Source: Corynebacterium sp. P4-C1 (GTDB lineage Bacteria > Actinomycetota > Actinomycetes > Mycobacteriales > Mycobacteriaceae). From it: a stretch of 64,000 nucleotides of DNA. Shown here piece by piece: positions 1-9,688 of this stretch; position 1 is the first letter of the stretch, and each line of letters starts with the position of its first letter. The stretch spans positions 2,170,001-2,234,000 of the forward strand of contig NZ_CP129966.1 in assembly GCF_030503595.1 (NCBI RefSeq). The letters are read 5' to 3'. A program made the position numbers and the translations under genes. Under the pieces are notes generated by a model. That model did not search any database, was not told the origin of the DNA, and was given only the letters and a program-made list of their open reading frames with translations.

Positions 1-1
1 G

Positions 2-1336
2 GTCGGCGGCATCACCAGACTCGAGCGGCCCGCCGCAGTGAGCGGAGCGGAAAGCAATGTAGAGCGCGACCCGCACCACGTCGTTGTCATGGCCGGCCAA
101 GGAGGGTCGACGTGGGAGCCGGGGGACTGGGCGGCGGTGGAGCAGGCCTGCCCCGATTACCGCTTCACGTTCCTCACCGGGGAGAACCGCGTGGAGGACC
201 CGACGGAGCTGATCGCCTCCGCGGGCGTCGTGGTCGCCGCGGGCGGCCAGAACTCCATCGCGGATATCGCCCACTTGGGCGCCCCGGCCGTGATTCTGCC
301 GCAGCCCCGGCCGTTCATCGAGCAGAAGGCGTCGGCCCAGCTGCTGGCACGCGAAGGCTTGGCGGTCGTACCCGAGCGCTTCCCGGCACCGGAAGAATGG
401 CCGGAGGTGCTCGCCGCCGCCCGCGCCTTGGATACGGACTGGTCGCGGTGGGAGACCGAAGGGTCCGCGCGCCGGGCTGCCGAGGTCGTCGCCGCGGTCG
501 CAGACGACCCCTCGGACGCAAAAGCAGCCATAGTGACGCTTGCCAACGCTGACCGCGTCAGCCACCTCACCCACCAGGTCAATCTCGCGCCCGAGGGCAC
601 TGACCACATCACAGTCGCGCTCGCCGACCGTGACGTCCTGGTGAAAGCAGTGCCGAAGAGCCACGTCGTGTCCGTCGACGGCGAGGAGGACGGTGCCAGC
701 ACCAATGCCGGCAGCAGCCACCCGAACCTCGCCCGGGCACGCAACCGCGGGGCAGCCGAGGCGATCGCGCGCGGAAATGATGTCATCGTCTTCCTCGATG
801 CCGACTGCGTCGCCGGCGGCGATCTTGTCCCGCTGTACATGAAGGCGCTCGCGCAGCACCCGAATGCGGTGGTCGCCGGGCCGGTGACGTACATGGGGGA
901 GTCGGAGCTGCGCACGGTGCGTCCCGACCCCCATCCAGCGCGCCCGAATCCCCCGGCGGGAGAGGTCGAACGCGCGGGGGATTACAACCTCTTCTGGTCC
1001 TTATCGTTCGCGTGCACGGCCGCGACGTGGCAGACGATCGTCGATAGCTTCGGCGGTTTCGACGAAGCCTTCACGGGGTACGGCGGGGAAGACACGGACT
1101 TCGCCTGGAACCTGCGCGAACACGGCATCGACCTGTTGTGGGTCGGTGGCGCGCACGCCTACCACCAGTGGCACCCCGTCTCTTCACCGCCGTGGGAGCA
1201 CCTCGACGACATCCTGCGCAACGCCTCCGTCTTCCACGGCAAATGGGGCACGTGGCCCATGCAGGGGTGGCTGCGCGCCTTCGAGGAGGCAGGAGCAATC
1301 GCGCTTAGCGACGGCTCCTTTAAGCGCACCCCCTAA
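2..1336 (+). CDS. Glycosyltransferase fusion, GT28-like C-terminal half plus GT2 domain (5' end outside window)
   Basis: The reading frame is open to the left edge of the window, so the true start is missing; about 444 residues are visible. Residues 1-170 look like the C-terminal, nucleotide-sugar-binding half of a GT28/GT1 enzyme (VVMAGQGG, GGQNSIADI, LGAPAVILPQPRPF). Residues about 180-440 are a family 2 glycosyltransferase with the metal-binding FLDADC motif and the late YGGEDTDFAW motif typical of a galactosyltransferase C-terminal region. The protein would join a sugar from a nucleotide donor to a cell-envelope or small-molecule acceptor; the acceptor cannot be read from sequence. The two families are normally separate proteins, so the fusion is unusual; an assembly frameshift cannot be excluded because the upstream part is not visible. 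Its stop codon lies four bases from the convergent efeB stop. Confidence 0.75.
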   Translation, partial: VGGITRLERPAAVSGAESNVERDPHHVVVMAGQGGSTWEPGDWAAVEQACPDYRFTFLTGENRVEDPTELIASAGVVVAAGGQNSIADIAHLGAPAVILPQPRPFIEQKASAQLLAREGLAVVPERFPAPEEWPEVLAAARALDTDWSRWETEGSARRAAEVVAAVADDPSDAKAAIVTLANADRVSHLTHQVNLAPEGTDHITVALADRDVLVKAVPKSHVVSVDGEEDGASTNAGSSHPNLARARNRGAAEAIARGNDVIVFLDADCVAGGDLVPLYMKALAQHPNAVVAGPVTYMGESELRTVRPDPHPARPNPPAGEVERAGDYNLFWSLSFACTAATWQTIVDSFGGFDEAFTGYGGEDTDFAWNLREHGIDLLWVGGAHAYHQWHPVSSPPWEHLDDILRNASVFHGKWGTWPMQGWLRAFEEAGAIALSDGSFKRTP

Positions 1337-1340
1337 GCCC

Positions 1341-2606
1341 TCAAGCGAACATCTTCTCGCCGACGAAGCCGGTCTCGCCCACGCCGGGCGGGATGAGATA
1401 CGTGCCCGTATTCGTCGTCTTCAGGTATTCGAGGAACATATCGTCGCGCGACAACGACTGATGCACGGTGGCGAACCGGTCGACGGTGCGCGTGTGGGCG
1501 ATGAAGAACAAACCCGCGTCCAGCCGCCCCTGGTCATTGGAACCGTCGACGAAATTGAACGAGCGGCGCAGCATACGGATGCCGCCGTTCTGGTCGGGGT
1601 GGACGTTGAAGAGGTGCGAGGTGTGGTCGATGACGGGCCGGCCGCGCTCATCCGTGGCGGTGAAATCTGGCTCGTCGAATTCGTCGGTGCCGGTCAGCGG
1701 TGCACCCTCGACCTTGTCGCGGCCGGTGACGCGTTCCTGCTCTTGGAGCTGCAGGGTGTCCCAGACCTCGATGTTCATGGCGATGCGCCGGACCGTCATA
1801 TACGACCCGCCCGCCGCCCACGGCTGCGAGGAATCCGCCGGGATCCACACGTGCTCGTCGAGTGCATCGGTGTCTTCAGCGCGGATATTCGCCGTGCCGT
1901 CCTTCTGGCCGAAGAGGTTGCGCGGGGTGGTCGCTTCGCGGGTGGTCACGGCTGCTTTGCCAAAGCCGATCTGGGACCAGCGCAGCACCGCATCCGGCAC
2001 CGCCAGCCGCGTCAGGTTGCGGATGGCGTGGGTGGCCACCTGCGGGTCGTTGGCGCATGCCTGGATGCATAGGTCGCCGTCGGACCGCTCGCGGTTGAGG
2101 AAGTCGTTGGTCATCGGGGGCATGTCCGTGAACTCGTCCGGCAGCTTGCCCGCCAGACCGAACTGGTCGCGGAACAGGCTGCGCCCGAACCCGAACGTGA
2201 GGGTCAGCGCGGACGGGCCGAGGTCGAACGCCTCCCCGGAATCATCCTGCGGGAAGTTCTCGTCGCCGCCGAACGCGCCCTTGGAGCTCACTTCACCGCC
2301 GAGAGTGAGTCGGCGTGCCGCCTCGGTCCAGCGGGTGAGCAGGTCGATCAGGTCGTCCCGGTCCGCCTTTTCGTCCATGTCGAAGGCCGCGAAGTGCAGG
2401 TTGTTCTGCATCGGACTGATGATCCCGGCCTGGTGGTCGCCCGCGAAGTCGATGATCATCTCCTCGTGGGCGGCACCGTCGATGTCGCCGCCAGAACTGC
2501 CGGAGCCGCCGGCGGAAGAGCCGTCCTTGGAGCAGGCGGCGGCAGCCGCACCGGCGGCGCCGACACCGCCGAGGGCCAGGAATTTGCGCCGGTTGAGCTT
2601 GCCCAT
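1341..2606 (-). CDS. efeB: Tat-exported DyP-type peroxidase / deferrochelatase EfeB
   Basis: 421 residues. The N-terminus carries a twin-arginine signal (NRRKFLALGG) followed by an alanine-rich hydrophobic stretch and a cysteine (AAAACSKDG), so it may be Tat-exported and possibly lipid-anchored. The DyP heme-peroxidase fingerprint GxxDG is present as GQKDG at about residue 228, and the heme-ligand region follows later (FNVHPDQNGG). In the EfeUOB system this periplasmic or surface protein oxidises ferrous iron or handles heme, supplying the EfeU permease. It is the last gene of the operon: its start codon directly abuts the efeO stop codon, so translational coupling is expected. Length and order are normal for the family. 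Confidence 0.93.
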   Translation of the reverse strand: MGKLNRRKFLALGGVGAAGAAAAACSKDGSSAGGSGSSGGDIDGAAHEEMIIDFAGDHQAGIISPMQNNLHFAAFDMDEKADRDDLIDLLTRWTEAARRLTLGGEVSSKGAFGGDENFPQDDSGEAFDLGPSALTLTFGFGRSLFRDQFGLAGKLPDEFTDMPPMTNDFLNRERSDGDLCIQACANDPQVATHAIRNLTRLAVPDAVLRWSQIGFGKAAVTTREATTPRNLFGQKDGTANIRAEDTDALDEHVWIPADSSQPWAAGGSYMTVRRIAMNIEVWDTLQLQEQERVTGRDKVEGAPLTGTDEFDEPDFTATDERGRPVIDHTSHLFNVHPDQNGGIRMLRRSFNFVDGSNDQGRLDAGLFFIAHTRTVDRFATVHQSLSRDDMFLEYLKTTNTGTYLIPPGVGETGFVGEKMFA

Positions 2607-3869
2607 TTAGGATTCCACCTCCGCGTCCACGTTGAGCCCGAGGACGGTGCCCGTCAGGTTGGACAACGGTTCACGCAGCGCGTCGAGCGAACGCGTCAGC
2701 TCCGCCTGCTCGCCGGAATCGACCTCGTCGTAGTCGACGAAACCGGATTCGAGGCTGCCGTACTGGTCGAGCAGTTCCTGGATGTCGTTGAATCGGGTCT
2801 CGATTTCGTCGACAAGCTTCTGGCCTTCCTCCCCGCGCTCGGTGGCGATGCCCTTGACCATGTCGAAAGCGATGCGCGAGCCCTGGATGTTGGCCTGGAA
2901 GTCGTACAGGTCCTTGTGCGACCACCAGTTCTCCTCGCCGGTGACCTTGGTGGTGGCCACCTCCTCGAGCAGCTCCATCGCGCCGTTGGAGACGAAGTCG
3001 ACGGTGATGTCCTGGTCCTCGATGAAATTCGGGGCGTTGACGGTGGTGTTCAGCTGCTCGACGTCGGCGATGAGCGTGTCCGCGATCTCGCGGCGCTTCG
3101 CGGGGTCGGACGGCTCCCAGTCCTCGCGGGCGGGCGAGCCGTCGGCGTTCTTGTCGTCCTCAGCCGGCGGCCACAGGTCCTTCTCAATGCGGTGGAAGCC
3201 GAGCCACTCGGTGAACGTCGGGTCGTCCTTTTCCAGCTCGTCGGCCTCGGCGATGTAGTCCACCTCGCGGTAGTCGATGCGCGGGTCGAGCACTCCGAGC
3301 GCCTCCGCGACGGGCTCGATGCGCTCGTAGTGCACGCGGGTGGTGGCATAGAGCTCTTTCGCTTTCTCGTCGTCGCCGGCTGCGTAGGCTTCCGCGAATT
3401 CCTCGACCTTGGGCAGCATCTCCTCGACTTCATTCTGGACAAAGGCGACGTAGTTGTCGCGTGCCTCGTTGAAGCGCTTCTCGTCGGACTCGGGGTGCTG
3501 GATCGGCTCGCCCGTCACCGTGAATTCGCTCTGGCCGACGTTCGCTCCGCGCAGACCCGGCTTGCAGGCCGTGTAGTAGCTGCCGGGCTCGAGCTGCACG
3601 GTGAGGTCCGCGGTGGAGCCTGGTGCGATGTTCTCGCGCTCGGCGATCACGCGCAGCCCGTCGTCGGCGAGCACATAGAATTCGGTGACGCGTTCACCGG
3701 CGTTCGTGATGGAGAATGTGTTGGTTCCGGACTCCACGGAATCCGTGGCCACCTTGCAGGAATCCTCGTTCGCCTGGACGTCGAGGGCGTCGCCCGAGCT
3801 ATTTTCCACGCACCCGGCGAGCGGCAGAGTGAGTGCGGCAGCGGCGAGTAGGGCGGGGGAGCGTTTCAT
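2607..3869 (-). CDS. efeO: Iron uptake lipoprotein EfeO (cupredoxin plus imelysin/M75 domain)
   Basis: 420 residues. A lipoprotein signal ends in LPLAGC, so the mature protein is anchored to the outer face of the membrane. Residues about 30-125 form the EfeO cupredoxin-like domain and residues about 135-410 the imelysin (peptidase M75) domain, including the HxxE iron-binding motif (HRIEKDLW). EfeO is thought to bind ferrous or ferric iron and pass it to the permease EfeU. The start codon overlaps the efeU stop (ATGA), so the two are translationally coupled. No missing residues were noticed. Confidence 0.94.
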   Translation of the reverse strand: MKRSPALLAAAALTLPLAGCVENSSGDALDVQANEDSCKVATDSVESGTNTFSITNAGERVTEFYVLADDGLRVIAERENIAPGSTADLTVQLEPGSYYTACKPGLRGANVGQSEFTVTGEPIQHPESDEKRFNEARDNYVAFVQNEVEEMLPKVEEFAEAYAAGDDEKAKELYATTRVHYERIEPVAEALGVLDPRIDYREVDYIAEADELEKDDPTFTEWLGFHRIEKDLWPPAEDDKNADGSPAREDWEPSDPAKRREIADTLIADVEQLNTTVNAPNFIEDQDITVDFVSNGAMELLEEVATTKVTGEENWWSHKDLYDFQANIQGSRIAFDMVKGIATERGEEGQKLVDEIETRFNDIQELLDQYGSLESGFVDYDEVDSGEQAELTRSLDALREPLSNLTGTVLGLNVDAEVES

Positions 3870-4846
3870 AGTGAGACCTTTCGTGCGTTTTCTTCGTGTG
3901 CGGAGACAGCGTCCGTTGCGCTTTCACGCTTATCGACGCGCCCCTGCTTCGCCGCCCTCACGTGCTTGATGAAGATGGGGACGATGACGGCGATGTAGAT
4001 GAACCAGGCGATGACCTGCAGCCAGGACATTTGAGGCATGAATCCGGTGAACGCCTGGAGCAGCGTGGCGGTGATGCCGGCCGGATCGACAACGTCCTCG
4101 AGATTGAACGCCCACCCGAACGGGAAGGATGCCATCCAGAACGGGTAGGAATCGAATCCGGTGAGCACTTCGCCGGTGCGCGGGTGCGTCGGGGCAATGG
4201 GGGCGCCGGAGAACGGGCCGGGGAGGAACTGCGCCTCTTGGAGGTCGTGGACGGCGTAGGCGAGAATGCCCGCCGCGACGACAATGAGCAGCGCACTGGA
4301 CCAGGTGAAGAAGGTGCCCAGGTCGAGCTTCAGTGCGCCGCGGTAGATCAGCCAGCCCATGACGACGGCGATGCCGATGCCGAGGAAAGCGCCCCCGACC
4401 GCGCTCGGAGTGGTGGTCCACCCCCAAAGCAGCAGCGTCAGTTCGATTCCTTCCCTGGCGACGGCCACGAACGCGAGCCAGAACAGCGCTTGCGTTCCTT
4501 TGGCGAGCGCTGCCCCGGTCTTGTCGTCGAGCATGGTGCGGAGCTTGCCGTTCTCGTTGCTCAAAGAGACGATCATGCCGGTGATCATGGCCACGGCGAT
4601 GAGCGACATGATGCCGCCGATCGCTTCCTGCGCCCGGAACGACAGGCCGTAACGCCCGAAGGTGAACAGGGCGCCGAGCGCGGTGCAGATCACCGCGGCG
4701 GAGACGACACCGACCCACACGGTGCGGCCCGCTTTTGCGGCCCCGCCGTCGTTTCCGCGACGTGCGATGGCAGCGAACAGCATACCGACAATGAGTGATG
4801 CTTCCAGGCCTTCGCGCAGGCCGACCAGGAATGCTGCAATGAACAT
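3866..4846 (-). CDS. efeU: Ferrous iron permease EfeU (FTR1 family)
   Basis: 326 residues. The start chosen is the ATG giving MFIAAFLVGLREGLEASL, because the FTR1 family begins exactly there; the longer open frame upstream adds 22 residues with no membrane character. The first helix holds the REGLEA form of the iron-permeation motif RExxE, and a second such motif, REGIE, lies near residue 130. Seven or so hydrophobic helices are visible, and the C-terminus is a charged tail of about 40 residues (HVRAAKQGRVDKRESATDA), longer than in E. coli EfeU. It moves iron across the membrane using the EfeO/EfeB surface partners. It is the first gene of efeUOB and lies downstream of a DtxR-type box. Confidence 0.94.
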   Translation of the reverse strand: MFIAAFLVGLREGLEASLIVGMLFAAIARRGNDGGAAKAGRTVWVGVVSAAVICTALGALFTFGRYGLSFRAQEAIGGIMSLIAVAMITGMIVSLSNENGKLRTMLDDKTGAALAKGTQALFWLAFVAVAREGIELTLLLWGWTTTPSAVGGAFLGIGIAVVMGWLIYRGALKLDLGTFFTWSSALLIVVAAGILAYAVHDLQEAQFLPGPFSGAPIAPTHPRTGEVLTGFDSYPFWMASFPFGWAFNLEDVVDPAGITATLLQAFTGFMPQMSWLQVIAWFIYIAVIVPIFIKHVRAAKQGRVDKRESATDAVSAHEENARKVSL

Positions 4847-4922
4847 GGCTGGAACTTTCTTGTGCGTGACACGGCTTGTCCGAATGCGGTGACCAGCGAA
4901 ACTTAGGGTCACCTTGACTAGC

Positions 4923-4941
4923 CAAGGTTAACCTTACCTAA
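4923..4941 (-). promoter_or_regulatory. DtxR iron-repressor box upstream of efeUOB
   Basis: Read on the minus strand the 19 bases are TTAGGTAAGGTTAACCTTG, matching the DtxR consensus TTAGGTTAGSCTAACCTAA at 15 of 19 positions with both inverted half-sites intact. It lies 77 bp before the efeU start codon, a normal operator distance. DtxR represses iron-uptake genes when iron is plentiful, so efeUOB should be induced by iron limitation. Family knowledge plus direct sequence match; binding itself is inferred. Confidence 0.85.
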
Positions 4942-4956
4942 CGCTCATTGCGGATG

Positions 4957-4991
4957 AAAAACGCCCTCCCCGCTTCAGTGCGGGAAGGGCG
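4957..4991 (-). terminator. Rho-independent terminator of the echA transcript
   Basis: Twelve-base arms at 4962-4973 and 4980-4991 pair with one mismatch around a six-base loop, and on the minus strand the stem is followed by five T residues (4957-4961). It ends the transcript that carries the enoyl-CoA hydratase gene and separates it from the efe promoter. Confidence 0.8.
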
Positions 4992-5037
4992 GAAAAGCGA
5001 GGTGGGCGTGCCGATGAAACTCCGGAAAGAACCCCGG

Positions 5038-5820
5038 TCAGAACTTCGGGGCGCGGCGCTCCAAGAAGGCGGCGACGCCCTCGGCGTGGCCGGGGCTTTG
5101 GAGCAGTTCGGTTTGGAACCTCGCCTCGTTGATCAGGCTGCCCGGCAACTGGGGCAACGCGACCCGGTTCACAGCGCGCTTGGTCTGGGCGATGGCGCCC
5201 CGCGGTGAGGTGGAGAAGCTCTCAGCCCACTGCTTCGCGTGGTCGAGGGCGACACCGTCGTCGGTGACATCGGCGAACAAGCCGAAATTCACGGCGTCGG
5301 CAGCCGGAATGCGCTCCTGCAAGAGGACCAGCTGCATCGTGCGGTGGCGGCCGATTGAAGCGGCGAGGGTGGCCACCGCGCCGCCGTCCGGCATGAGTCC
5401 AATGCGCCCGAAGGGGAGGGTGATGAAGGACGATTCAGCCGCGACGATGAGGTCGCACGCGCAGGCCAGCGATGCACCAACCCCGGCGACGGCACCCTCA
5501 GCGGCGGCGATCACCGGCACATCTGCGCGGGTGATCGAGCCGATCATGTGCTCGATGCCGCCCAGTGAGTGCGCGGCGGCTTCCGTGGAGCTCTCGGCGG
5601 TGAACGCCTCGATGTCCATGCCGGAGCAGAAAGACTTCTCGTCGCCGGTGACGATGATGCAGCGCACCGCCGGATCGGCGTTCGCCGCCTGAACGGCATC
5701 GCCGATCGCCCAATAAGAGTCCGGCTCCAGCGCGTTGCGCTTGGCGGGGTTGGAGATGCGGACGAGGGCGAGGGTGCCGTCGATAAGCGAGGTGATGTTC
5801 CCCTTGAGCTCGCGCGACAT
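5038..5820 (-). CDS. Enoyl-CoA hydratase/isomerase family protein
   Basis: 260 residues with the crotonase fold. The oxyanion-hole segments are visible (EKSFCSGMDIEAF near residue 65 and GAVAGVGASLACACDLIVA near residue 110), and the late stretch ends in AFLERRAPKF, typical of crotonases. Residues in the catalytic-glutamate positions are not both obvious, so hydratase versus isomerase activity is left open. A ribosome-binding site (AAAGG) precedes the ATG. The gene starts 11 bases after the nitronate monooxygenase stop, so the two form an operon ending in the terminator at 4957-4991. A role in acyl-CoA breakdown is likely given the fad genes at 24-33 kb. Confidence 0.88.
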   Translation of the reverse strand: MSRELKGNITSLIDGTLALVRISNPAKRNALEPDSYWAIGDAVQAANADPAVRCIIVTGDEKSFCSGMDIEAFTAESSTEAAAHSLGGIEHMIGSITRADVPVIAAAEGAVAGVGASLACACDLIVAAESSFITLPFGRIGLMPDGGAVATLAASIGRHRTMQLVLLQERIPAADAVNFGLFADVTDDGVALDHAKQWAESFSTSPRGAIAQTKRAVNRVALPQLPGSLINEARFQTELLQSPGHAEGVAAFLERRAPKF

Positions 5821-5831
5821 TGCAGCGGCCT

Positions 5832-6932
<1,101 letters not shown>

Positions 6933-7022
6933 TCAGTGCGCTGAATGAATCCGGCGGGGGATTCCCTGAAAGGCCACGTGGAATTAACTTCCCTGTCAGC
7001 TCCCTCGAATATTTTTCACAGT

Positions 7023-8522
7023 ATGTCTTCCACGTCCCGCCGCACGGTTCTCAAAGCTCTCGCCCTCGGTGCGGGGGCCACTCTGGTCGCGCCCGTTCAC
7101 GCGCTCGCGCAAACGGGACCAGGACTCAGCTCGTCGGGCTCGTCTGCCCTCCAGCTCTTCGGTCCAGCAGGCGGTCGTGCCGTGGGCTCCTCGGAATCCG
7201 GTCTCGTCGCTGGCAATGTCGGCTTCAACTCGCGCGGGCGCTTTCTCGTCGGCGACGTCCAGGTGGTCACTGTGACTGAGGACTCGGTGACGATCTCTTG
7301 GCTGACGTGGGATGCACAAACGGACACCGCCAAAGCACCTCAAGGATTTCCTACTGCGGGGGAGCTGCGCGTATGGCCGGTGGACAATCCGTCGGACACT
7401 ACCGTTGTCTCCAGTCCCTCGGACCGTTACTTCCACCAGCTCACCGCAACGGGGCTCAAGCCGGACACGACATACGCCTACCTGGCCACATCCCACGGCA
7501 CAGAAGCCGCTGCCACCCACAACCGCGCACAGGAAGAGACGCGGTTGTTCACCACGCTTCCACGGCTCACCGGGCCGCTGCTGGGGACCATCGTCGTTGC
7601 CAACGACACACACATCGGGGAGAACGGCGACGGCATCTGGAAGAACAACTTCCCGCCCCCGGCTCGATCGCTGCCGGGGGAGCGCCCGTACCCGGAAGTT
7701 TCCCTCGACGCGGTGATCGACACCGCCCATGAAGTCGGGGCCAGCCACCTGTTCGTCAACGGTGATGTCACCTCGGAGGCGCGTCCGCGGGAGATTGAGC
7801 GCGCGAAGGAGCTGCTCGGCCGCTTCAACGGGAAAGTCCGTTGCACCCGCGGTAACCACGACCGCCCGCACAAGCTTTCCGACGGCCCCGAATACGCCGA
7901 TGCCCCCGCATACGACGAGTCCCACACCGACGGGTGGGGTGCCGTCTTCGAGCCGCGCCAAACCGCTTGGGTTGAAGATGTACGCGGCGCGAACGGCGGT
8001 CTGATCGCCCGGGTAGTCGGGATTGACTCGACGAAGCTGGACACCAGCGGCGGGATGATCTCTCCGGAGCAATTCGAGCAGATTCAGGGCATTTTCGACG
8101 AAGACAGGGTGACACCGACCGTCGTCATGCTGCATCATCCCGCCACGCGGCAGGCGGCGTGGTCGAATCCGGCCGGCCCCGCCTTCGTCCTCCGCGACCG
8201 CGACATCATGAGGCTGCAGCGCATGATCGCCGCCCAGGACAACATCAAGCTCGTCCTCACCGGTCACACTCACCGCGGTCGGAAGAACCGCCCGGACGCG
8301 GCGAAGAATACTGTCTTTCTCGAAACCCCGGCCGCGAAGAACTGGCCGACCGGCGCGACCCAGATCCGCTTCTTCGCAGACGGCATGGCGGTGAATTTCC
8401 GCCAGAATTCCTCGGAGGAAGCCCTGCGCTGGGCTGCGCGTACCCGCTGGACTGTTTTCGGGCTCAGCCCGGAGACGATGCTCGGCCCGCTTGATTCCCG
8501 AGCGCTGGTGATCGGCTACTAA
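7023..8522 (+). CDS. Tat-exported calcineurin-like metallophosphoesterase
   Basis: 499 residues from the ATG giving MSSTSRRTVLKALALGAG, a twin-arginine signal; cleavage is likely near VHALAQ. A TATTTT element seven bases upstream suggests a leaderless transcript. An N-terminal fibronectin-like or purple-acid-phosphatase N domain (about 75-195) precedes the catalytic domain, in which all metal-binding blocks are visible: NDTH (about residue 200), NGDV (about 246), GNHD (about 277), LHHP (about 370) and GHTH (about 414). It should hydrolyse phosphomonoesters or diesters outside the cell. The stop codon overlaps that of the convergent DUF1542-like gene by four bases. The natural substrate cannot be read. 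Confidence 0.9.
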   Translation: MSSTSRRTVLKALALGAGATLVAPVHALAQTGPGLSSSGSSALQLFGPAGGRAVGSSESGLVAGNVGFNSRGRFLVGDVQVVTVTEDSVTISWLTWDAQTDTAKAPQGFPTAGELRVWPVDNPSDTTVVSSPSDRYFHQLTATGLKPDTTYAYLATSHGTEAAATHNRAQEETRLFTTLPRLTGPLLGTIVVANDTHIGENGDGIWKNNFPPPARSLPGERPYPEVSLDAVIDTAHEVGASHLFVNGDVTSEARPREIERAKELLGRFNGKVRCTRGNHDRPHKLSDGPEYADAPAYDESHTDGWGAVFEPRQTAWVEDVRGANGGLIARVVGIDSTKLDTSGGMISPEQFEQIQGIFDEDRVTPTVVMLHHPATRQAAWSNPAGPAFVLRDRDIMRLQRMIAAQDNIKLVLTGHTHRGRKNRPDAAKNTVFLETPAAKNWPTGATQIRFFADGMAVNFRQNSSEEALRWAARTRWTVFGLSPETMLGPLDSRALVIGY

Positions 8523-9355
8523 AAATCGAAGTCGAAGCCGCCGCCGCCGAAGTCTCCGAATCCATCGAAGAAGCCGCCGCCGTCGTCGGTGCCTCCCATC
8601 TCTCCGGCGTCCATGCCAGCGTCGCCCATGTCGCCAGAGTCAGCACCGTCAGCTCCGTCGGCACCTGTTCCGTCGAACCCGCCGGCCTCGAAGCTGTCCG
8701 CGCTGGCTGCGGTGGCCATGCCCGCGAACATTGTGGAGTAGAACATCATGGAGCTAGCCGCCCACATGCCGGTCATAGCGGCGGGTGCCCACCAAGCGGT
8801 GGAGTACCAGCCGGCCGGGACGGGGCGGCCGGCTACAGCGCCGCCGGGGTAGTAGTGCGGCGTGGCCGAGCTGGCGTAAGGGGAGGCCTGCACAGTCTCG
8901 CCGTCGAATTCGGCGCTGCGGGGTTCGCTCACGCGGCCGGCCTGGCGCTGCGCTTCCAGCTCTGGCAGTTGCGGGCCGGGCGCCAAACCGAGGATCTCGC
9001 GGGCAGCGTTGACGTAGTACATCCCCTCGAGGGCGGATTCGCGGGCCAGCTGCGCTTGGCGGACCGTCCGCGCCTGGGTCAGGGCGGAATTGGCGGCGTT
9101 GTAGCGCTCGGAAGCGTCGGCCATCGCTTGCTCGGAGGCGGTGTCGGTGCCGGAAATGGTGAGCACTTGGTGGCCGAGGCGGTCGACCCACCGTCGGGCG
9201 TCGGCAAGCGCGTCCTCGAAATTGGCTCCCTCGACCTGCGCGCGCTGGCTGTTGTTTTGCGTGCGGCCGATGAGCGTCACGGCACCGCCGACCACCGCCG
9301 CGATCACGGCACCGCCGACCACCGCCGCGATGACGAGCAAGCTGAGAAGTCCCAT
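8519..9355 (-). CDS. Membrane-anchored DUF1542-like protein
   Basis: 278 residues from the ATG that follows an AAGGAT ribosome site. One N-terminal membrane segment (MGLLSLLVIAAVVGG) is followed by a charged, probably coiled-coil region (about 40-130), a proline- and tyrosine-rich middle, a hydrophobic Met/Ala stretch near residue 205 and an extreme Gly/Asp/Phe-rich tail ending GGGGFDFDF. I recognise it only as a corynebacterial family annotated DUF1542; function unknown. The membrane-segment coding sequence contains a 27-bp tandem duplication (see separate entry). Transcribed alone, convergent with the phosphoesterase gene. Confidence 0.75.
   Translation of the reverse strand: MGLLSLLVIAAVVGGAVIAAVVGGAVTLIGRTQNNSQRAQVEGANFEDALADARRWVDRLGHQVLTISGTDTASEQAMADASERYNAANSALTQARTVRQAQLARESALEGMYYVNAAREILGLAPGPQLPELEAQRQAGRVSEPRSAEFDGETVQASPYASSATPHYYPGGAVAGRPVPAGWYSTAWWAPAAMTGMWAASSMMFYSTMFAGMATAASADSFEAGGFDGTGADGADGADSGDMGDAGMDAGEMGGTDDGGGFFDGFGDFGGGGFDFDF
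9281..9334. repeat. 27-bp tandem duplication in a membrane-segment coding sequence
   Basis: Two adjacent 27-base units (9281-9307 and 9308-9334) differ at a single base and encode the repeated nonapeptide AVIAAVVGG in the N-terminal hydrophobic segment of the DUF1542-like protein. A recent slippage or unequal-crossover event is the simplest explanation. Confidence 0.9.
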
Positions 9356-9498
9356 GTCCGATCCTTTCCGTAACTGTTTTCCCCAACGGTAGCTGAGCCT
9401 CAAACATTCCTTCCGAGATTCTTCCGTGGTGTCTTTTTGGAGTGGACCGTGCTGTGGGATACACTTGTCTGCGCGTATTCACACACGTTTACGCACGT

Positions 9499-9573
9499 GG
9501 GAATGTCGTATAGTGGCTAATACCTCAGCCTTCCAAGCTGAAGACGCGGGTTCGATTCCCGTCATTCCCTCCA
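9499..9573 (+). tRNA. tRNA-Gly (anticodon TCC)
   Basis: The acceptor arms GGGAATG (9499-9505) and CATTCCC (9563-9569) pair fully. The anticodon stem TCAGC/GCTGA encloses the loop CTTCCAA, giving anticodon TCC for glycine GGA codons. The T arm reads GCGGG-TTCGATT-CCCGT. The discriminator is T at 9570 and CCA is encoded at 9571-9573. Confidence 0.97.
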
Positions 9574-9579
9574 CTCGAG

Positions 9580-9612
9580 CCGGTTTCCGTGTCCATGCGG
9601 AGCCGGTTTTTT
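9580..9612 (+). terminator. Terminator downstream of tRNA-Gly
   Basis: CCGGTTTCCG (9580-9589) pairs with CGGAGCCGG (9598-9606) with one bulge, followed by six T residues. It ends the tRNA transcript. Confidence 0.8.
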
Positions 9613-9637
9613 CATGCAAAGGACGTGCACAGCAAAT

Positions 9638-9659
9638 GCCCCGGTGGTGAAACCGGGGC
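9638..9659 (-). terminator. Hairpin terminator of the secreted-protein gene
   Basis: GCCCCGGT (9638-9645) pairs with ACCGGGGC (9652-9659) around a six-base loop. It lies 30 bases beyond the stop codon of the minus-strand gene; the T run after it is short (ATTTG), so efficiency is uncertain. Confidence 0.6.
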
Positions 9660-9688
9660 GGGGATGTACGGGGGCGCGGAGGCGCGGC

